Shown here one piece after another: positions 1 through 8,628 of a DNA stretch of 64,000 nt. The DNA lies in the NCBI RefSeq assembly GCF_021168475.1, contig NZ_JAJOZT010000002.1, positions 62,001 to 126,000 of the forward strand, given 5' to 3'. A program made the position numbers and the translations under genes. How positions within the stretch are numbered: the first letter of the stretch is position 1; every line of letters starts with the position of its first letter. Below the pieces are notes generated by a model, which made no database searches, had not been told where the DNA came from, and saw only the letters and a program-made list of their open reading frames with translations. The stretch is from Pseudoclavibacter sp. 13-3 (GTDB lineage: Bacteria > Actinomycetota > Actinomycetes > Actinomycetales > Microbacteriaceae).

Positions 1-1
1 G

Positions 2-2260
2 GCGACGGCCTTCATGCCGAACACATATGGGCAAGGCGTTCCAGGTGTCGGGGCCTCAGCGCTCGCAGTCGGTGACAGTAACGTGCTCATCAACTTCTCG
101 ACGGCGTCGTATGAACATCAGCAGTATGGCGACGTGTGGAGCGCTGACGTGACGAAGGCTTCGACGGGGGTGGCCGCCTTTGACCGTGCAACGGGCGAAT
201 ACCGCTGGTCGCACCTGTTCTCTGCCGATGACGGCACTGACGGTTCTGCGGTGCCGACGTGCGGCCTGAGTGTCGTCGACGATGTGTTCGCCTGCAGCAC
301 CGGTGGGGGTATGACGCTGTTCGACGAGAAGAGCGGCGACGTGCGCGCTCGGGTCGAGGCCTCTGATCTCTTCGGGCATGATGACTATCGAATCGACGCC
401 AATGGCGTCTCGGTCGACCCGCAGTCAAGTGCGATTCTGGTTGTGGGCGAGTCTGTCGCCGCAGGGTCGGGCGCCACAGACTTCACCGTGTCGCGACTCG
501 GCAGCGACGGTGAGGTGCAGTGGAAGACAGACCACCCCGCTGCCGGTGGCGATGGCCGGCAGTGGGATTCGCTCGTCATGCGAACACCATTCGGCGACTC
601 ATTGATGATCAACACCGACGGTGCCGGCTCATTTGGCGTCTTCGCCATCAGCACCGGCGAGCTGAAAGCTGCGGGGCCGGGCGCTGCCCTGTTGAAGAGC
701 GAGAACTCGCTCGAATACACGGGTGACGGCCTCACCGTGAACACGATGGCGCAGAGTACTTCTGCGGCCGACGTCGAACAGGACATCTCACCGACCCAGG
801 CCCTTGGCGTTCGTCTGCGCGACAGCGGTCGCGGTGACTCGATCACCGCCTATGAGGCCCAGTCGGGAGCCAAGCGGTGGTCTGCGACGCTTCCCGCAGA
901 CCAGACGGTGCTCACGACGGGCCTCGACCAGGCTGTGGCCGTCGCCGACCATGACACGCTGGCGGCACGTTCGCTCAGCGATGGCACTCAACTGTGGTCG
1001 ATGTCGCTCAATGACGGCCGCAGCGCGCTCGAGACGGGTGGGCCGCTCGTGGCGACTGGGAATGCCACATCGGTGACCGCCCTGGGAACCTACGCCGATG
1101 GGAATGGCTGGCATGGCGCATCCACCGCAGCGAGCGAGCAGAACGGGGTGCCAGGGTGCGCCGATGGGCGCGTGCTGCTCTCGTGGAGCAAATGGTCTGA
1201 CGGATGGTTCACCGCATGCGCTGACTCTGACGGCAAACGCCCGCAGGTGCAGATGCGCGCATCTGACGGCAGAACGCTGTCTGGCGACAATCTCAAGGTG
1301 AACGACCACTGGACGCGTTTCTGCGGCAGTCTCGGCGAAGCCGATGCGTGCTCAGACTTCCGAGACGGAATGGTCACCTATCATCCACGCTCGGGCGATG
1401 CTGAGATGATTCCGACACAGACCGGATGGTTCACGGGCAACGGTGCGAGCGGTCTCGGCCAGGGGGCCGACGTGCCTGACGGGGTGCCCTCGTGCGAAGT
1501 CGGCACGAGTCTGGTCGGCTGGGGGTCAAACGGCGGCGACTGGGTGCTCTCCTGCGGTGAACGCGACGGCAGACCCGCGACGCTGCGTCTGAACGGCTTC
1601 GGTGGTGGGGATCGCACGGCCACTGACGTGCACCTGCAGGACGGCTCAATCTGCGGCTCGATTGCCGGGGGGAGCATCTGCTTCACGAGCACACCGGGAA
1701 CCCTTGTGCTCGACACGCCCTCAGCGCGGTCACAGAACGGCGTGGCCCAGGTATGGCAGCGCGGCCAGTCAGGTGATGGCGGCGGAGCGTATGGCGTGCA
1801 GGCCCCGGGCACGACGGGCGCCGACCAGGCGAGGTACCTCGTCGACGTGCTCGAGAAGTCGCGCAGCGCACGCCAGTCTCTGCAACCGGCCGTGACTGCC
1901 ATCAGCGCTTGCGGGTCGGGTCTCTCCGGGCCTCGCTCGACGCTGCGCGTTGTGACGCAGAACCGGCAAGATCTGCTTGCAGCGATCAGTTCTTCCCCGG
2001 TCGACCAGATCGACAATGGTGATGGGCTCGTCGCTCAGCTGCGTGCCGCTCTGCAGGCATCACTCGATGCCGACCTCAGCTATGAGCAGTGGGCAGACGC
2101 GGTGCTGAGTCAGGGATGCGGCGCCGGAAGATCGGCGTTTGCCGATGCCAATGGGCACTCTCAGACAGCGACGACAGCCAAAGAGACGTTCACGAACAGC
2201 TGGAACGCGAGTGTTGCTCCGAAGTATGGCCTGTCGACCTTTGGGCGTGACGACATCTGA
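2..2260 (+). CDS. PQQ-like beta-propeller protein, 5' end outside window
   Basis: The reading frame is already open at base 2, so the N-terminus lies upstream; at least 752 residues are visible. The first two thirds repeat blade-like motifs in which an AxDxxTGxxxW pattern recurs (for example AFDRATGEYRW near the start and AYEAQSGAKRW at about 300), typical of PQQ-like/WD-type propellers that bind no cofactor. Several Cys pairs (CGLSVVDDVFAC and others) suggest disulfides and an extracytoplasmic location. The last 130 residues form a separate helical domain (YLVDVLEKSRSARQSLQPAV, then an AC, then a conserved YEQWAD), which I have seen at the C-terminus of actinobacterial secreted or receptor-like proteins but cannot name. 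The missing N-terminus may hold a membrane anchor. Function unknown. Confidence 0.75.
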   Translation, partial: ATAFMPNTYGQGVPGVGASALAVGDSNVLINFSTASYEHQQYGDVWSADVTKASTGVAAFDRATGEYRWSHLFSADDGTDGSAVPTCGLSVVDDVFACSTGGGMTLFDEKSGDVRARVEASDLFGHDDYRIDANGVSVDPQSSAILVVGESVAAGSGATDFTVSRLGSDGEVQWKTDHPAAGGDGRQWDSLVMRTPFGDSLMINTDGAGSFGVFAISTGELKAAGPGAALLKSENSLEYTGDGLTVNTMAQSTSAADVEQDISPTQALGVRLRDSGRGDSITAYEAQSGAKRWSATLPADQTVLTTGLDQAVAVADHDTLAARSLSDGTQLWSMSLNDGRSALETGGPLVATGNATSVTALGTYADGNGWHGASTAASEQNGVPGCADGRVLLSWSKWSDGWFTACADSDGKRPQVQMRASDGRTLSGDNLKVNDHWTRFCGSLGEADACSDFRDGMVTYHPRSGDAEMIPTQTGWFTGNGASGLGQGADVPDGVPSCEVGTSLVGWGSNGGDWVLSCGERDGRPATLRLNGFGGGDRTATDVHLQDGSICGSIAGGSICFTSTPGTLVLDTPSARSQNGVAQVWQRGQSGDGGGAYGVQAPGTTGADQARYLVDVLEKSRSARQSLQPAVTAISACGSGLSGPRSTLRVVTQNRQDLLAAISSSPVDQIDNGDGLVAQLRAALQASLDADLSYEQWADAVLSQGCGAGRSAFADANGHSQTATTAKETFTNSWNASVAPKYGLSTFGRDDI

Positions 2261-2362
2261 GTGATACGGCCACGCGTGAGGTGTGATCGGGCGGTTGCAG
2301 CCTGCTGCTGAGAGCAGAAGAACACGGTGTGAATCGGTGTCTTCTGGCATCTGATTCAGGTC

Positions 2363-2389
2363 GTAACCACGAGATAATGTGAGTGAAAC
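2363..2389 (+). promoter_or_regulatory. possible GlnR-type half-sites and -10 upstream of PII gene
   Basis: GTAAC (2363-2367) and GAAAC (2385-2389) lie 22 bp apart, with ATAAT at the intermediate 11-bp position (2374-2378). The 11-bp spacing imitates the GTnAC-n6-GAAAC arrangement bound by actinobacterial GlnR, but the middle half-site matches poorly. GATAAT at 2373-2378 could serve as a -10 element; no clear -35 is visible. Placed here because the gene is a nitrogen-control gene. Confidence 0.3.
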
Positions 2390-2407
2390 ATGACTGCTTT
2401 TGAATAG

Positions 2408-2427
2408 GGAACATGACCACATGTTCC
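2408..2427. promoter_or_regulatory. perfect inverted repeat before PII gene
   Basis: GGAACATG and CATGTTCC are separated by ACCA. The 8-bp perfect arms end 24 bases before the PII start codon. It could be an operator or a 5' UTR hairpin; there is no T-run, so a terminator is less likely. Confidence 0.5.
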
Positions 2428-2451
2428 TGACCCCCATGAAGGAGTCGCCTC

Positions 2452-2790
2452 ATGCAACTCATCAGCGGTGTGATTCAACCACATCGTCTGCAGATCGTGA
2501 AAGATGCGCTCAAAGCAGTCGATGTTCATGGCCTGACCGTCACTGATGCCGCCGGCTATGGGGCACAGGGCGGGCATTCTGAGGTCTATCGAGGCGCTGA
2601 GGTGCGCATCGATTTCGTGCCGAAGAAGCGCATCGACGTTCTCGTGGCTGACGAGAACGTCGACGCGGTCATCGAGGCCATCGTCGCAGCTGCCCGCACC
2701 GGCAGTATCGGTGACGGCAAACTCTGGACTGTTCCCGTGCACAACGTGGTTCGTGTGCGCACAGGGGAGCGTGGACCGGCGGCGATCTGA
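2452..2790 (+). CDS. glnK: PII nitrogen regulatory protein (GlnB/GlnK type)
   Basis: The 112-residue protein has the normal length and fold pattern of PII. It starts MQLISGVIQP, carries the T-loop block GHSEVYRGAE (41-50), the B-loop TGSIGDGKLW and the C-terminal VRTGE. PII trimers sense 2-oxoglutarate and ATP/ADP and usually plug the ammonium channel through the T-loop; the amt gene follows 205 bp downstream on the same strand, supporting a GlnK role. Tyr46 is present, but residue 51, the Tyr that is uridylylated or adenylylated in proteobacterial and corynebacterial PII, is Val here, and residue 49 is Ala rather than the cyanobacterial phospho-Ser. Covalent control through those sites is therefore not possible. 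The start has a good GAAGGAG ribosome site. Confidence 0.93.
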   Translation: MQLISGVIQPHRLQIVKDALKAVDVHGLTVTDAAGYGAQGGHSEVYRGAEVRIDFVPKKRIDVLVADENVDAVIEAIVAAARTGSIGDGKLWTVPVHNVVRVRTGERGPAAI

Positions 2791-2995
2791 CGATCGGTCG
2801 GTGGCGTTGACGATGCTTTCGAAGCGATCGCCTCAGAGTCGCCTCATCCCCGTTCGACACTCTTGATCTTGTGGGGCGTGTTCAGTCTCTCGCCTCTGGG
2901 CCCTCTTGATACCGCGCTCGAAAGCACCTGCATTCGTTGGCTGAACTGTATTCACAATCTGCCCGAAGTGCTCATCTCACTGAGGAGAATTCTTT

Positions 2996-4255
2996 ATGGA
3001 AACTGTTCCACAAGCGGATCTTGCGTGGAGCTTGGCCGCGTTCGGTCTCGTCATGCTGATGTTCCCCGGTCTCGCGATCTACTATGGGGGAACAGTCGGT
3101 CGAAAGAATGTCTTGAACACCATGCTCATGGTGTTCAGCGCTCTGGCGATGACCGTCGTCATCTACGTGCTCTTTCTGCATGGTCTTGTGCTCGGCGACT
3201 CGGTCGCGGGCCTGGGTCTGATCGGCAACCCGTTTGACTATGCGGGCTGGGCGTCATTCACCACCGACTTGGGCACGGGGGGTGCTGAGGATGCCTTCTG
3301 GGGGTCGTTCTATCTGCTCTTTGCGGCGATCACGGTGGCGATCATCGCGAGTGGTGCAGTCGGGCGCTTGAAATTCAGCGCGTGGCTCGTGTTCGTGCCG
3401 GTCTGGCTCGTGCTGGTGTATGCACCGCTGGCACACTGGGTCTTCGCGATCTCTGATGATGAGGCCGGCACAACAGGAGGCTGGCTGCGAAACGTCATTG
3501 AACTGCACGACTTCGCCGGGGGCACTGCGGTGCACATGAACGCAGGCGTCGCCGCACTGGCGTTGGCCTGGGTGCTGGGGCCTCGCAAAGAGATGGACCC
3601 TCGCCCACACAACATTCCCATGCTCGCGCTCGGTGGGGGCATTCTCTGGTTCGGCTGGTTCGGCTTCAACGGCGGTTCTGCCGCGGGTGCGAACTTCTTG
3701 GCTCAGTACGTGTTCATGACGACTCTGCTGGCCGGGTGTGCGGGCATGATCGGCTACATGATCGTGGAGAAGCTGCGCACCGGCTCAGTCACGGCTTTTG
3801 GCACCATCACGGGCATGATCGCGGGGCTTGTCGGCATCACGCCCTCGGCAGATGCTGTGGATGCGATCGGTTCGATCATCGTGGGCATCGCATCAGGGGC
3901 ACTTGTGGCTTGGGCGGTGACGTGGAAGTCGAAGTGGGGCATCGATGACAGCCTTGATGCATTCGCCGTGCACGGCGTCGGCGGTCTTGCCGGAACCGTC
4001 TGTGTGATTCTGATCGGGTCATCGGCGGCACCTGCCGGGGTGACCGGCGTGCTGTTCGGCGGCGACCCGTCGATCATCTGGAGAGAATTCGTCGCAATCG
4101 CCGCCTGCGTCGGTTATTCATTCTTGATGACTGCCCTGATCGCCTGGGTGATGAAGAAGACGATGGGCATTCGCGTCACGGCAGCCGTTGAGAGTCAGGG
4201 GCTTGACGAGGGCCTGCATGCGGAGACTGCGGAAAGTGACCTGTCTCAGCGCTGA
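2996..4255 (+). CDS. amt: ammonium channel/transporter Amt
   Basis: The 419-residue polytopic protein of the Amt/Mep/Rh family conducts ammonium across the cytoplasmic membrane. Visible hallmarks are Asp172 in the DFAGG motif, pore His180 (HMNAG) and His326 (AVHGVGG), a phenylalanine-gate position (Phe105 in GSFYLLF), and the signature GGILWFGWFGFNGGS. About eleven hydrophobic segments are apparent. The start ATG is preceded by GAGGAG. It follows the PII gene on the same strand but 205 bp away, so it may have its own promoter. No unusual substitution was seen in the pore residues. The long C-terminal tail ends in acidic and polar residues, as usual for the regulatory tail. Confidence 0.95.
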   Translation: METVPQADLAWSLAAFGLVMLMFPGLAIYYGGTVGRKNVLNTMLMVFSALAMTVVIYVLFLHGLVLGDSVAGLGLIGNPFDYAGWASFTTDLGTGGAEDAFWGSFYLLFAAITVAIIASGAVGRLKFSAWLVFVPVWLVLVYAPLAHWVFAISDDEAGTTGGWLRNVIELHDFAGGTAVHMNAGVAALALAWVLGPRKEMDPRPHNIPMLALGGGILWFGWFGFNGGSAAGANFLAQYVFMTTLLAGCAGMIGYMIVEKLRTGSVTAFGTITGMIAGLVGITPSADAVDAIGSIIVGIASGALVAWAVTWKSKWGIDDSLDAFAVHGVGGLAGTVCVILIGSSAAPAGVTGVLFGGDPSIIWREFVAIAACVGYSFLMTALIAWVMKKTMGIRVTAAVESQGLDEGLHAETAESDLSQR

Positions 4256-4278
4256 GCTGATGGAGCGATCCCGTGGAG

Positions 4279-4294
4279 TGTTTCGCGTGAGACA
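4279..4294. other. degenerate parS-like site
   Basis: TGTTTCGCGTGAGACA matches 14 of 16 positions of the parS consensus, 7 bp from the perfect copy. It may be a decayed second site or simply the hairpin arm. Confidence 0.35.
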
Positions 4295-4301
4295 AATCTG
4301 A

Positions 4302-4317
4302 TGTTTCACGTGAAACA
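4302..4317. other. parS: parS centromere site (ParB binding), perfect
   Basis: TGTTTCACGTGAAACA is the exact 16-bp palindrome bound by ParB (Spo0J) in most bacteria. It is intergenic between amt and purT. Confidence 0.93.
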
Positions 4318-4414
4318 CTCCACGTTCGGCTTTGGCGATCGGTGGTGTTCGCACTGTTCGCTGCGAGCCTGGTGACGTGCCCTGGTGATTCTGGGGCCGG
4401 CCCTTGATCTGTGG

Positions 4415-5827
4415 TCAGCGCAGTTCGACGACGAGCGCGTCAGCGATTGCGTGAGCCCGCGCTCGTGCCTCGGCGACGCTCGCTCCGCGGGCGAGGGCGA
4501 CCGCCACACGGCGCTCACCGTCGACTCGCGGCTTGCCGAACAGGCGAAGCTGAGCGGTGGGGGCGGCGGCGAGTGCGGCATCCACATGATGGAACACCGG
4601 AACGCCGCTGCCGGCGACCTTCACGGGCACGCTGGCGGCTGCGCCCGGAAACCGTTCCGGCTCGGAGACCGGCAGACCGAGCACAGCGCGGGTGTGCAGG
4701 GCGAACTCGCTGAGATCCTGACTCACGAGCGTGACCAAACCGGTGTCGTGCGGTCGGGGAGACACCTCGCTGAAGATGACCTCGTCGCCTTTGACGAACA
4801 GCTCGACGCCGAAGAGCCCCCAGCCGCCGAGTGCATCGGTGATGCGGCGAGCGATGTCGCGGGCTTTCTCTACGATCGTCTCGCTGAGGCCGACCCCGTC
4901 ATCGTGGCTGGGGCGGTTCCCGATGTGCGCTGCTGATCGAGGCATGGGAATTGTCTCGTCTGCAGATCGAGGCATGGAAAGTGGCATGTCTGGGTGGTCT
5001 GAATGCGACATCTGCCATGACTCGGCGTAGTCGCCATCGACCTGCAGGTGATGAATCGGGTCGAGGAATGTGGTGCCGCCGGTGTGGCGCACCGTGAGCT
5101 GGGTGATCTCGTCGTCGAAGTCGACGAAGCCCTCGACGATGCACCGCACGGCGTGGCCGTCGGCTGCATGGCCACGCGAGCCTGTCTGTGCACTGCGCCA
5201 CGCTGGAGCGACATCGTCGAGCGACCGCAGCACTGATTGACCGTGACCAGATGACGACATCACTGGCTTGATCACGGCCGGCAGGCCCAGCTGCTCGACG
5301 GCTTCGCGAAGCGCAGCGGCAGAGTCGACGAAACGATACGGGCTGGTGGGCAGACCGAGCGTCTCGGCCGCGAGGCGACGGATGCCTTCGCGGTCCATGG
5401 TGAGCACCGTTGCGCGGGCCGTCGGCACGATGCGCACCGGCCATGGCTGCTCAGCCTCGATCTCGGCGAGCACGCTCGTGGCGATTGCCTCGATCTCAGG
5501 AATCACCACGTCAGGACGTTCACTGTCGAGCACGGCTCGCAGTGCAACAGGGTCTTGCATGTCGACGACATGGGCCCGGTGTGCCACTTGGTGGGCCGGA
5601 GCATTCTCATACCGATCGACGGCAACGGTCTCGATGCCGAGGCGCTGCAGCTCGATCACCACCTCTTTGCCGAGCTCGCCGGAGCCCAGCAGCATTGCGC
5701 GTGTCGCACCAGGCGACAGGGGCGTGCCGATGGAGCCGGGTGTCGCGTCGGTGTCGGCGTTTGACGGGTCGGCCGGGCGATGAGATTGATCGTCATGAGG
5801 AGTCGGAGTGGCTGCGGCAGTGGTCAT
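4415..5827 (-). CDS. purT: formate-dependent phosphoribosylglycinamide formyltransferase 2
   Basis: PurT, an ATP-grasp enzyme, makes formyl-GAR from GAR, formate and ATP in purine synthesis. The sequence shows the N-terminal nucleotide-binding GSGELGKEV, the [13 protein letters not shown] block, PEIEAI, the ATP-grasp loop SSSGHGQS, and the magnesium/ATP segment [26 protein letters not shown], all as in E. coli PurT. The N-terminus carries about 35 extra polar residues. Near residues 275-315 (bases about 4880-5000) there is an extra segment of about 40 residues absent from the E. coli protein; it includes a duplicated MPRSA motif encoded by a 30-bp direct repeat. The start chosen is ATG 5827, six bases after a CACAAT hexamer on the minus strand, indicating a leaderless mRNA; six extra codons upstream are possible. 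Confidence 0.93.
   Translation of the reverse strand: MTTAAATPTPHDDQSHRPADPSNADTDATPGSIGTPLSPGATRAMLLGSGELGKEVVIELQRLGIETVAVDRYENAPAHQVAHRAHVVDMQDPVALRAVLDSERPDVVIPEIEAIATSVLAEIEAEQPWPVRIVPTARATVLTMDREGIRRLAAETLGLPTSPYRFVDSAAALREAVEQLGLPAVIKPVMSSSGHGQSVLRSLDDVAPAWRSAQTGSRGHAADGHAVRCIVEGFVDFDDEITQLTVRHTGGTTFLDPIHHLQVDGDYAESWQMSHSDHPDMPLSMPRSADETIPMPRSAAHIGNRPSHDDGVGLSETIVEKARDIARRITDALGGWGLFGVELFVKGDEVIFSEVSPRPHDTGLVTLVSQDLSEFALHTRAVLGLPVSEPERFPGAAASVPVKVAGSGVPVFHHVDAALAAAPTAQLRLFGKPRVDGERRVAVALARGASVAEARARAHAIADALVVELR
4931..4977 (-). repeat. short direct repeat inside purT insertion
   Basis: Two 17-base copies (4931-4947 and 4961-4977), identical except for one base, are spaced 30 bp apart, in frame with purT. 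They encode the repeated MPRSA peptide of the lineage-specific insertion. Confidence 0.7.
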
Positions 5828-5833
5828 GCGTCT

Positions 5834-5839
5834 ATTGTG
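5834..5839 (-). promoter_or_regulatory. -10 hexamer of purT, leaderless start
   Basis: On the minus strand CACAAT is followed by six bases and then ATG 5827. This places transcription start at or next to the start codon. No Shine-Dalgarno sequence is visible. Confidence 0.5.
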
Positions 5840-5910
5840 GCGCACTGCGCTGCATTGTGGGTCTCACTGGCAGATGCCAGGTGACGGTCCGGGGTACGAT
5901 GCAGCACTGG

Positions 5911-7245
5911 TCACGGAGTGTCGAGTGCCACCTGCCGGTCGTCTCTCAGATCACCGAGTTCAAGATGATCGTCCTTCCAGATGACGGGAAAGTGCAGTGT
6001 GCCTGCGCTGAGATCGCTCCCACCCGAGTAGGTATACCGATAGACAGATGCTTCGACACCGTCGGCACCAACCTTCACCTGAGACGAGGGGCCGAACCGT
6101 TCGAACCAATAGCTTGGATCATCACCCGGCGGGGATGACCTGAAGCCGCCGGTGTTCTTCTCGTTGAGCGTCGGTGTCGCCGCGAGGTCTTTGACCAGAA
6201 CGATCTGGTCGAGAACGTCGAGCGCAGTGCCGTCTTGGTTCGGCGTGTAGGCCGTGAGCCCCAGATACCATTCGCCAGCGGTGTCGGTGCCACCGTGAGG
6301 GGAGTCATCGGTGACGAATGCCAGAATATCGTTGCTTCCGTCGCCATTCACGTCACTGATCGCCGTGTTCTCTTCGATCGGATACTCTTTGGGGGCTTCG
6401 TTGTATGACGAGTCTGGTTGGTCTCTGTTGCTTGCGAGGCCCACTTGAACTTTCGGCGGCTCGTCGAGGTAGTACGGGGTCCAGCCGGAGGCATCTGGTG
6501 TCGGGGCAGTCCAATTCTCGCCGGTTGCCACCGAGTTGGTGAAGTTCTGTACGCTGCTCGGCACGTCGCGGTTCGTGCCGTCGGTCAACTGACGGCGGTC
6601 TGCATCAGTCAGCGGGGCAGTCTTGAGCAGTTTGCGCAGGGCATCGTCGCTGAGTGATGCGTGTGCCGGTGCTGCTTCGGTGGTCTCAACGGGTGCTGCA
6701 TCGCTGTGCTGGGCGGCAACGTACGTCGTGGTGCCCCCGCCAGCGGCGAGGGCGACAGCAGCCGCGCCGATGCCGATCTTGCCGATGATGCCGATGCTGC
6801 CGGCTTTCACAGTGGTGGCTGCAGTCGTTGCGGGCGCGGCCGCCGACGCTGACGTGGCTGTGGGCACCACGACCGGAGTGACCGTCGATGCTGCGGTAGT
6901 GGTGCCGGCGGTTGCTGTGCTGCTGGCCGCGCCAACGCCTGTGGCCCCTTCGGTCATGGCCAAGCCGGTTGCCGTCGCGGTCGCTGCGCTCGCGGCAGAA
7001 CCGGCCGCGGGGATCAAGAGCGCCGGGCGCCTCTGGCGGTTGTCGGGCGCATGGTCAGCTGCGACATTGCGCAGCCATTGGTCGAGAGCGGGGTAAAGAT
7101 GAGGGTGCACCAGAAGAGCTGGGATGAGCTGGGGCATGTGCGTGGCATACTGTGCGATCGCCTGGAGTTGCGCAGGTGTGGTGCGTGGATCGTGAGCACC
7201 CGCCATGAGTGCCCGGAAGAACGCGTCGTCTGTCTGACTGTGCAT
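5911..7245 (-). CDS. LRV-type membrane protein with external DxDGxxD-loop domain (paralogue 1)
   Basis: The 444-residue protein is unrecognised as a whole. Residues 1-60 (HDPRTTPAQLQAIAQYATHM...LYPALDQWL) resemble the variant leucine-rich repeat (LRV-like) module found at the N-terminus of many actinobacterial membrane proteins. An Ala/Thr-rich low-complexity linker follows, then a single membrane-spanning segment (about 160-180), a helical spacer (LSDDALRKLLKTAPLTDADR), and a C-terminal domain with one calcium-loop-like DVNGDGSNDI motif as in FG-GAP/VCBS repeats. Topology is probably N-in, C-out. It is tandem with a close paralogue upstream and a more distant third copy. The start chosen is the ATG shared with paralogue 2; it lies eight bases after a run of eight Gs (on the coding strand) that may act as ribosome site. 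Confidence 0.72.
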   Translation of the reverse strand: MHSQTDDAFFRALMAGAHDPRTTPAQLQAIAQYATHMPQLIPALLVHPHLYPALDQWLRNVAADHAPDNRQRRPALLIPAAGSAASAATATATGLAMTEGATGVGAASSTATAGTTTAASTVTPVVVPTATSASAAAPATTAATTVKAGSIGIIGKIGIGAAAVALAAGGGTTTYVAAQHSDAAPVETTEAAPAHASLSDDALRKLLKTAPLTDADRRQLTDGTNRDVPSSVQNFTNSVATGENWTAPTPDASGWTPYYLDEPPKVQVGLASNRDQPDSSYNEAPKEYPIEENTAISDVNGDGSNDILAFVTDDSPHGGTDTAGEWYLGLTAYTPNQDGTALDVLDQIVLVKDLAATPTLNEKNTGGFRSSPPGDDPSYWFERFGPSSQVKVGADGVEASVYRYTYSGGSDLSAGTLHFPVIWKDDHLELGDLRDDRQVALDTP

Positions 7246-7261
7246 GGATCTTGCCCCCCCC
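7128..7261 (-). repeat. 134-bp direct repeat, copy 1
   Basis: Identical to 8511-8644 except for one base. It covers the G8 tract, the start codon and the first 39 codons of paralogue 1. The rest of the two genes has diverged, so recent duplication or gene conversion limited to the 5' end is likely. Confidence 0.9.
7254..7261 (-). promoter_or_regulatory. G8 homopolymer tract before start codon (paralogue 1)
   Basis: Eight consecutive Gs on the coding strand lie eight bases before the ATG, where a Shine-Dalgarno would be. Slippage in the tract would alter ribosome-site strength or spacing. Confidence 0.6.
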
Positions 7262-7312
7262 GTGGCATGAGCGTGCCTCTGCATGCTAGCGATCTCGGCG
7301 TCTGATGAGATG

Positions 7313-7318
7313 ATTTTA
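7313..7318 (-). promoter_or_regulatory. possible -10 of paralogue 1
   Basis: TAAAAT on the minus strand, in an otherwise GC-rich spacer, about 70 bases before the start codon. No convincing -35 was found. Confidence 0.3.
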
Positions 7319-7368
7319 TCGGATGTGCGTACGAGCCTGTTGGGTCGGGTGTTCAGTAGCAGACCGGT

Positions 7369-8628
7369 TCATCTGATACTGAGCAGCTGTGGAGCCAGTG
7401 CTCCGTCAACCCAATCCAGCCGGAAGGTGATCTCTTCGGAAGGGCTTTCAAGAGTGTGCTCTCCACGGTTGAGCGTCATGAGCAGATTATCGTCTGACGT
7501 ACTGAAGACGTCGCATGCATTAGCCGTTGCGGTGTTGTAGGGGCAGATGTATGACGTCAAATCTGGAACGGCAGCCACCGACCCCGTGTACACCTTCTCG
7601 AGCTCGGGGGAGGGCCGCCCTGAGCGGGAATCGACGAGTGGCAGCTCGTCAAGAATCTCGAGTGCAGAGCCATCTGCATTCGGCGTGTACGCCACCACGT
7701 TGGCAAGCGTCCACGCACCGTCGTAGTACGGCGTCTGCATGAGACTGATGCTCACGACGTCAGCCGCGCCGTCAGCGTTGACATCGTGAATGAACGGTTT
7801 CTGCGAAGTCGTGCGACTCGGATCGATCTGAGCCTGATCGGCTTGCAGACGGAAGGTGCCGTCGATGGTGACTCCCAGAAAATTCTCACGGCTGATGGCA
7901 GGCGCCAACCACGACTCGGTGTAGTGCAGACTGGACGGATCATCTGTCTTGTAGCCGAGCAGTGCACGGTCTGAGTCGCTTACCGGTGCCGTCTTGAGCA
8001 GTTCACGCAGTGCGGTGTCACTGAGGGACGCGTGTGCTGGTGCTGCTGCGACGGTGTCCGTGGTGGTCTCTGCCTGGTTGTTCTGCCAGGCGATGTACCC
8101 GATGGTGCCGCCGCCTGTGGCGACGGCTGCTGCTGCGACACCTGCGGCGATCTTGGCGCCGGCCGCTGCCCCGGATGCGGTGGCTGTGCCGGCGCCTGCT
8201 GCTCCTGCTGACCCTGCTGGTGCTGCTGCGGCGACGTGGCCGGCTGCGAGAGGTGCCGAGACGGTGAGGCCTGCTGCCTCGGTCGCGGCACCTGCGCCGG
8301 TCGTGCCTGCCAGCCCGGCCGCGGTGACGCCACCCGCACTCACCGCTGCTGCAGCGCCGGGCAGAATGGTCGAGGCGAGCACTGTCTCATCGTCATCTGC
8401 GTCGTCAGGGCTCGCGGTGTGCGTCGCGCCAGTCGCGACGCCGGGCAGCGCCCGCAGCCACTGGGCCAGTGCCGGATACATGTTCGGATGTGCCAACAGG
8501 CCCGGAATCAGCTGGGGCATGTGCGTGGCATACTGTGCGATCGCCTGGAGTTGCGCAGGTGTGGTGCGTGGATCGTGAGCACCCGCCAAGAGTGCCCGGA
8601 AGAACGCGTCGTCTGTCTGACTGTGCAT
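7369..8628 (-). CDS. LRV-type membrane protein with external DxDGxxD-loop domain (paralogue 2)
   Basis: 419 residues with the same architecture as its downstream neighbour: LRV-like module (1-60) nearly identical to paralogue 1, an Ala/Gly/Thr-rich linker, one hydrophobic span (AAGVAAAAVATGGGTIGYI), the conserved LSDTALRELLKTAPVSDSDR spacer and a C-terminal domain with DVNADGAADV. The C-terminal domains of the two paralogues have diverged strongly (including Cys pairs present only here: ICPYNTATANACDVF), while the first 39 codons differ by one base. The ATG used here is fixed by the shared 5' block; longer upstream frames would cross the G8 tract. The gene lies 123 bp upstream of paralogue 1. 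Role unknown; a surface sensor or adhesin would fit the topology. Confidence 0.72.
   Translation of the reverse strand: MHSQTDDAFFRALLAGAHDPRTTPAQLQAIAQYATHMPQLIPGLLAHPNMYPALAQWLRALPGVATGATHTASPDDADDDETVLASTILPGAAAAVSAGGVTAAGLAGTTGAGAATEAAGLTVSAPLAAGHVAAAAPAGSAGAAGAGTATASGAAAGAKIAAGVAAAAVATGGGTIGYIAWQNNQAETTTDTVAAAPAHASLSDTALRELLKTAPVSDSDRALLGYKTDDPSSLHYTESWLAPAISRENFLGVTIDGTFRLQADQAQIDPSRTTSQKPFIHDVNADGAADVVSISLMQTPYYDGAWTLANVVAYTPNADGSALEILDELPLVDSRSGRPSPELEKVYTGSVAAVPDLTSYICPYNTATANACDVFSTSDDNLLMTLNRGEHTLESPSEEITFRLDWVDGALAPQLLSIR

Larger units (their letters stand above)
4272..4324. terminator. 19-bp hairpin between convergent amt and purT, containing parS
   Basis: The arm at 4272-4290 pairs with 4306-4324 (19 positions, one G-U), with a 15-base loop. 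It lies between two convergent genes and could end both transcripts. No T-run follows, as is common in high-GC actinomycetes. The right arm is part of a perfect parS 16-mer, so the palindrome may have arisen from two head-to-tail ParB sites. Confidence 0.55.
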
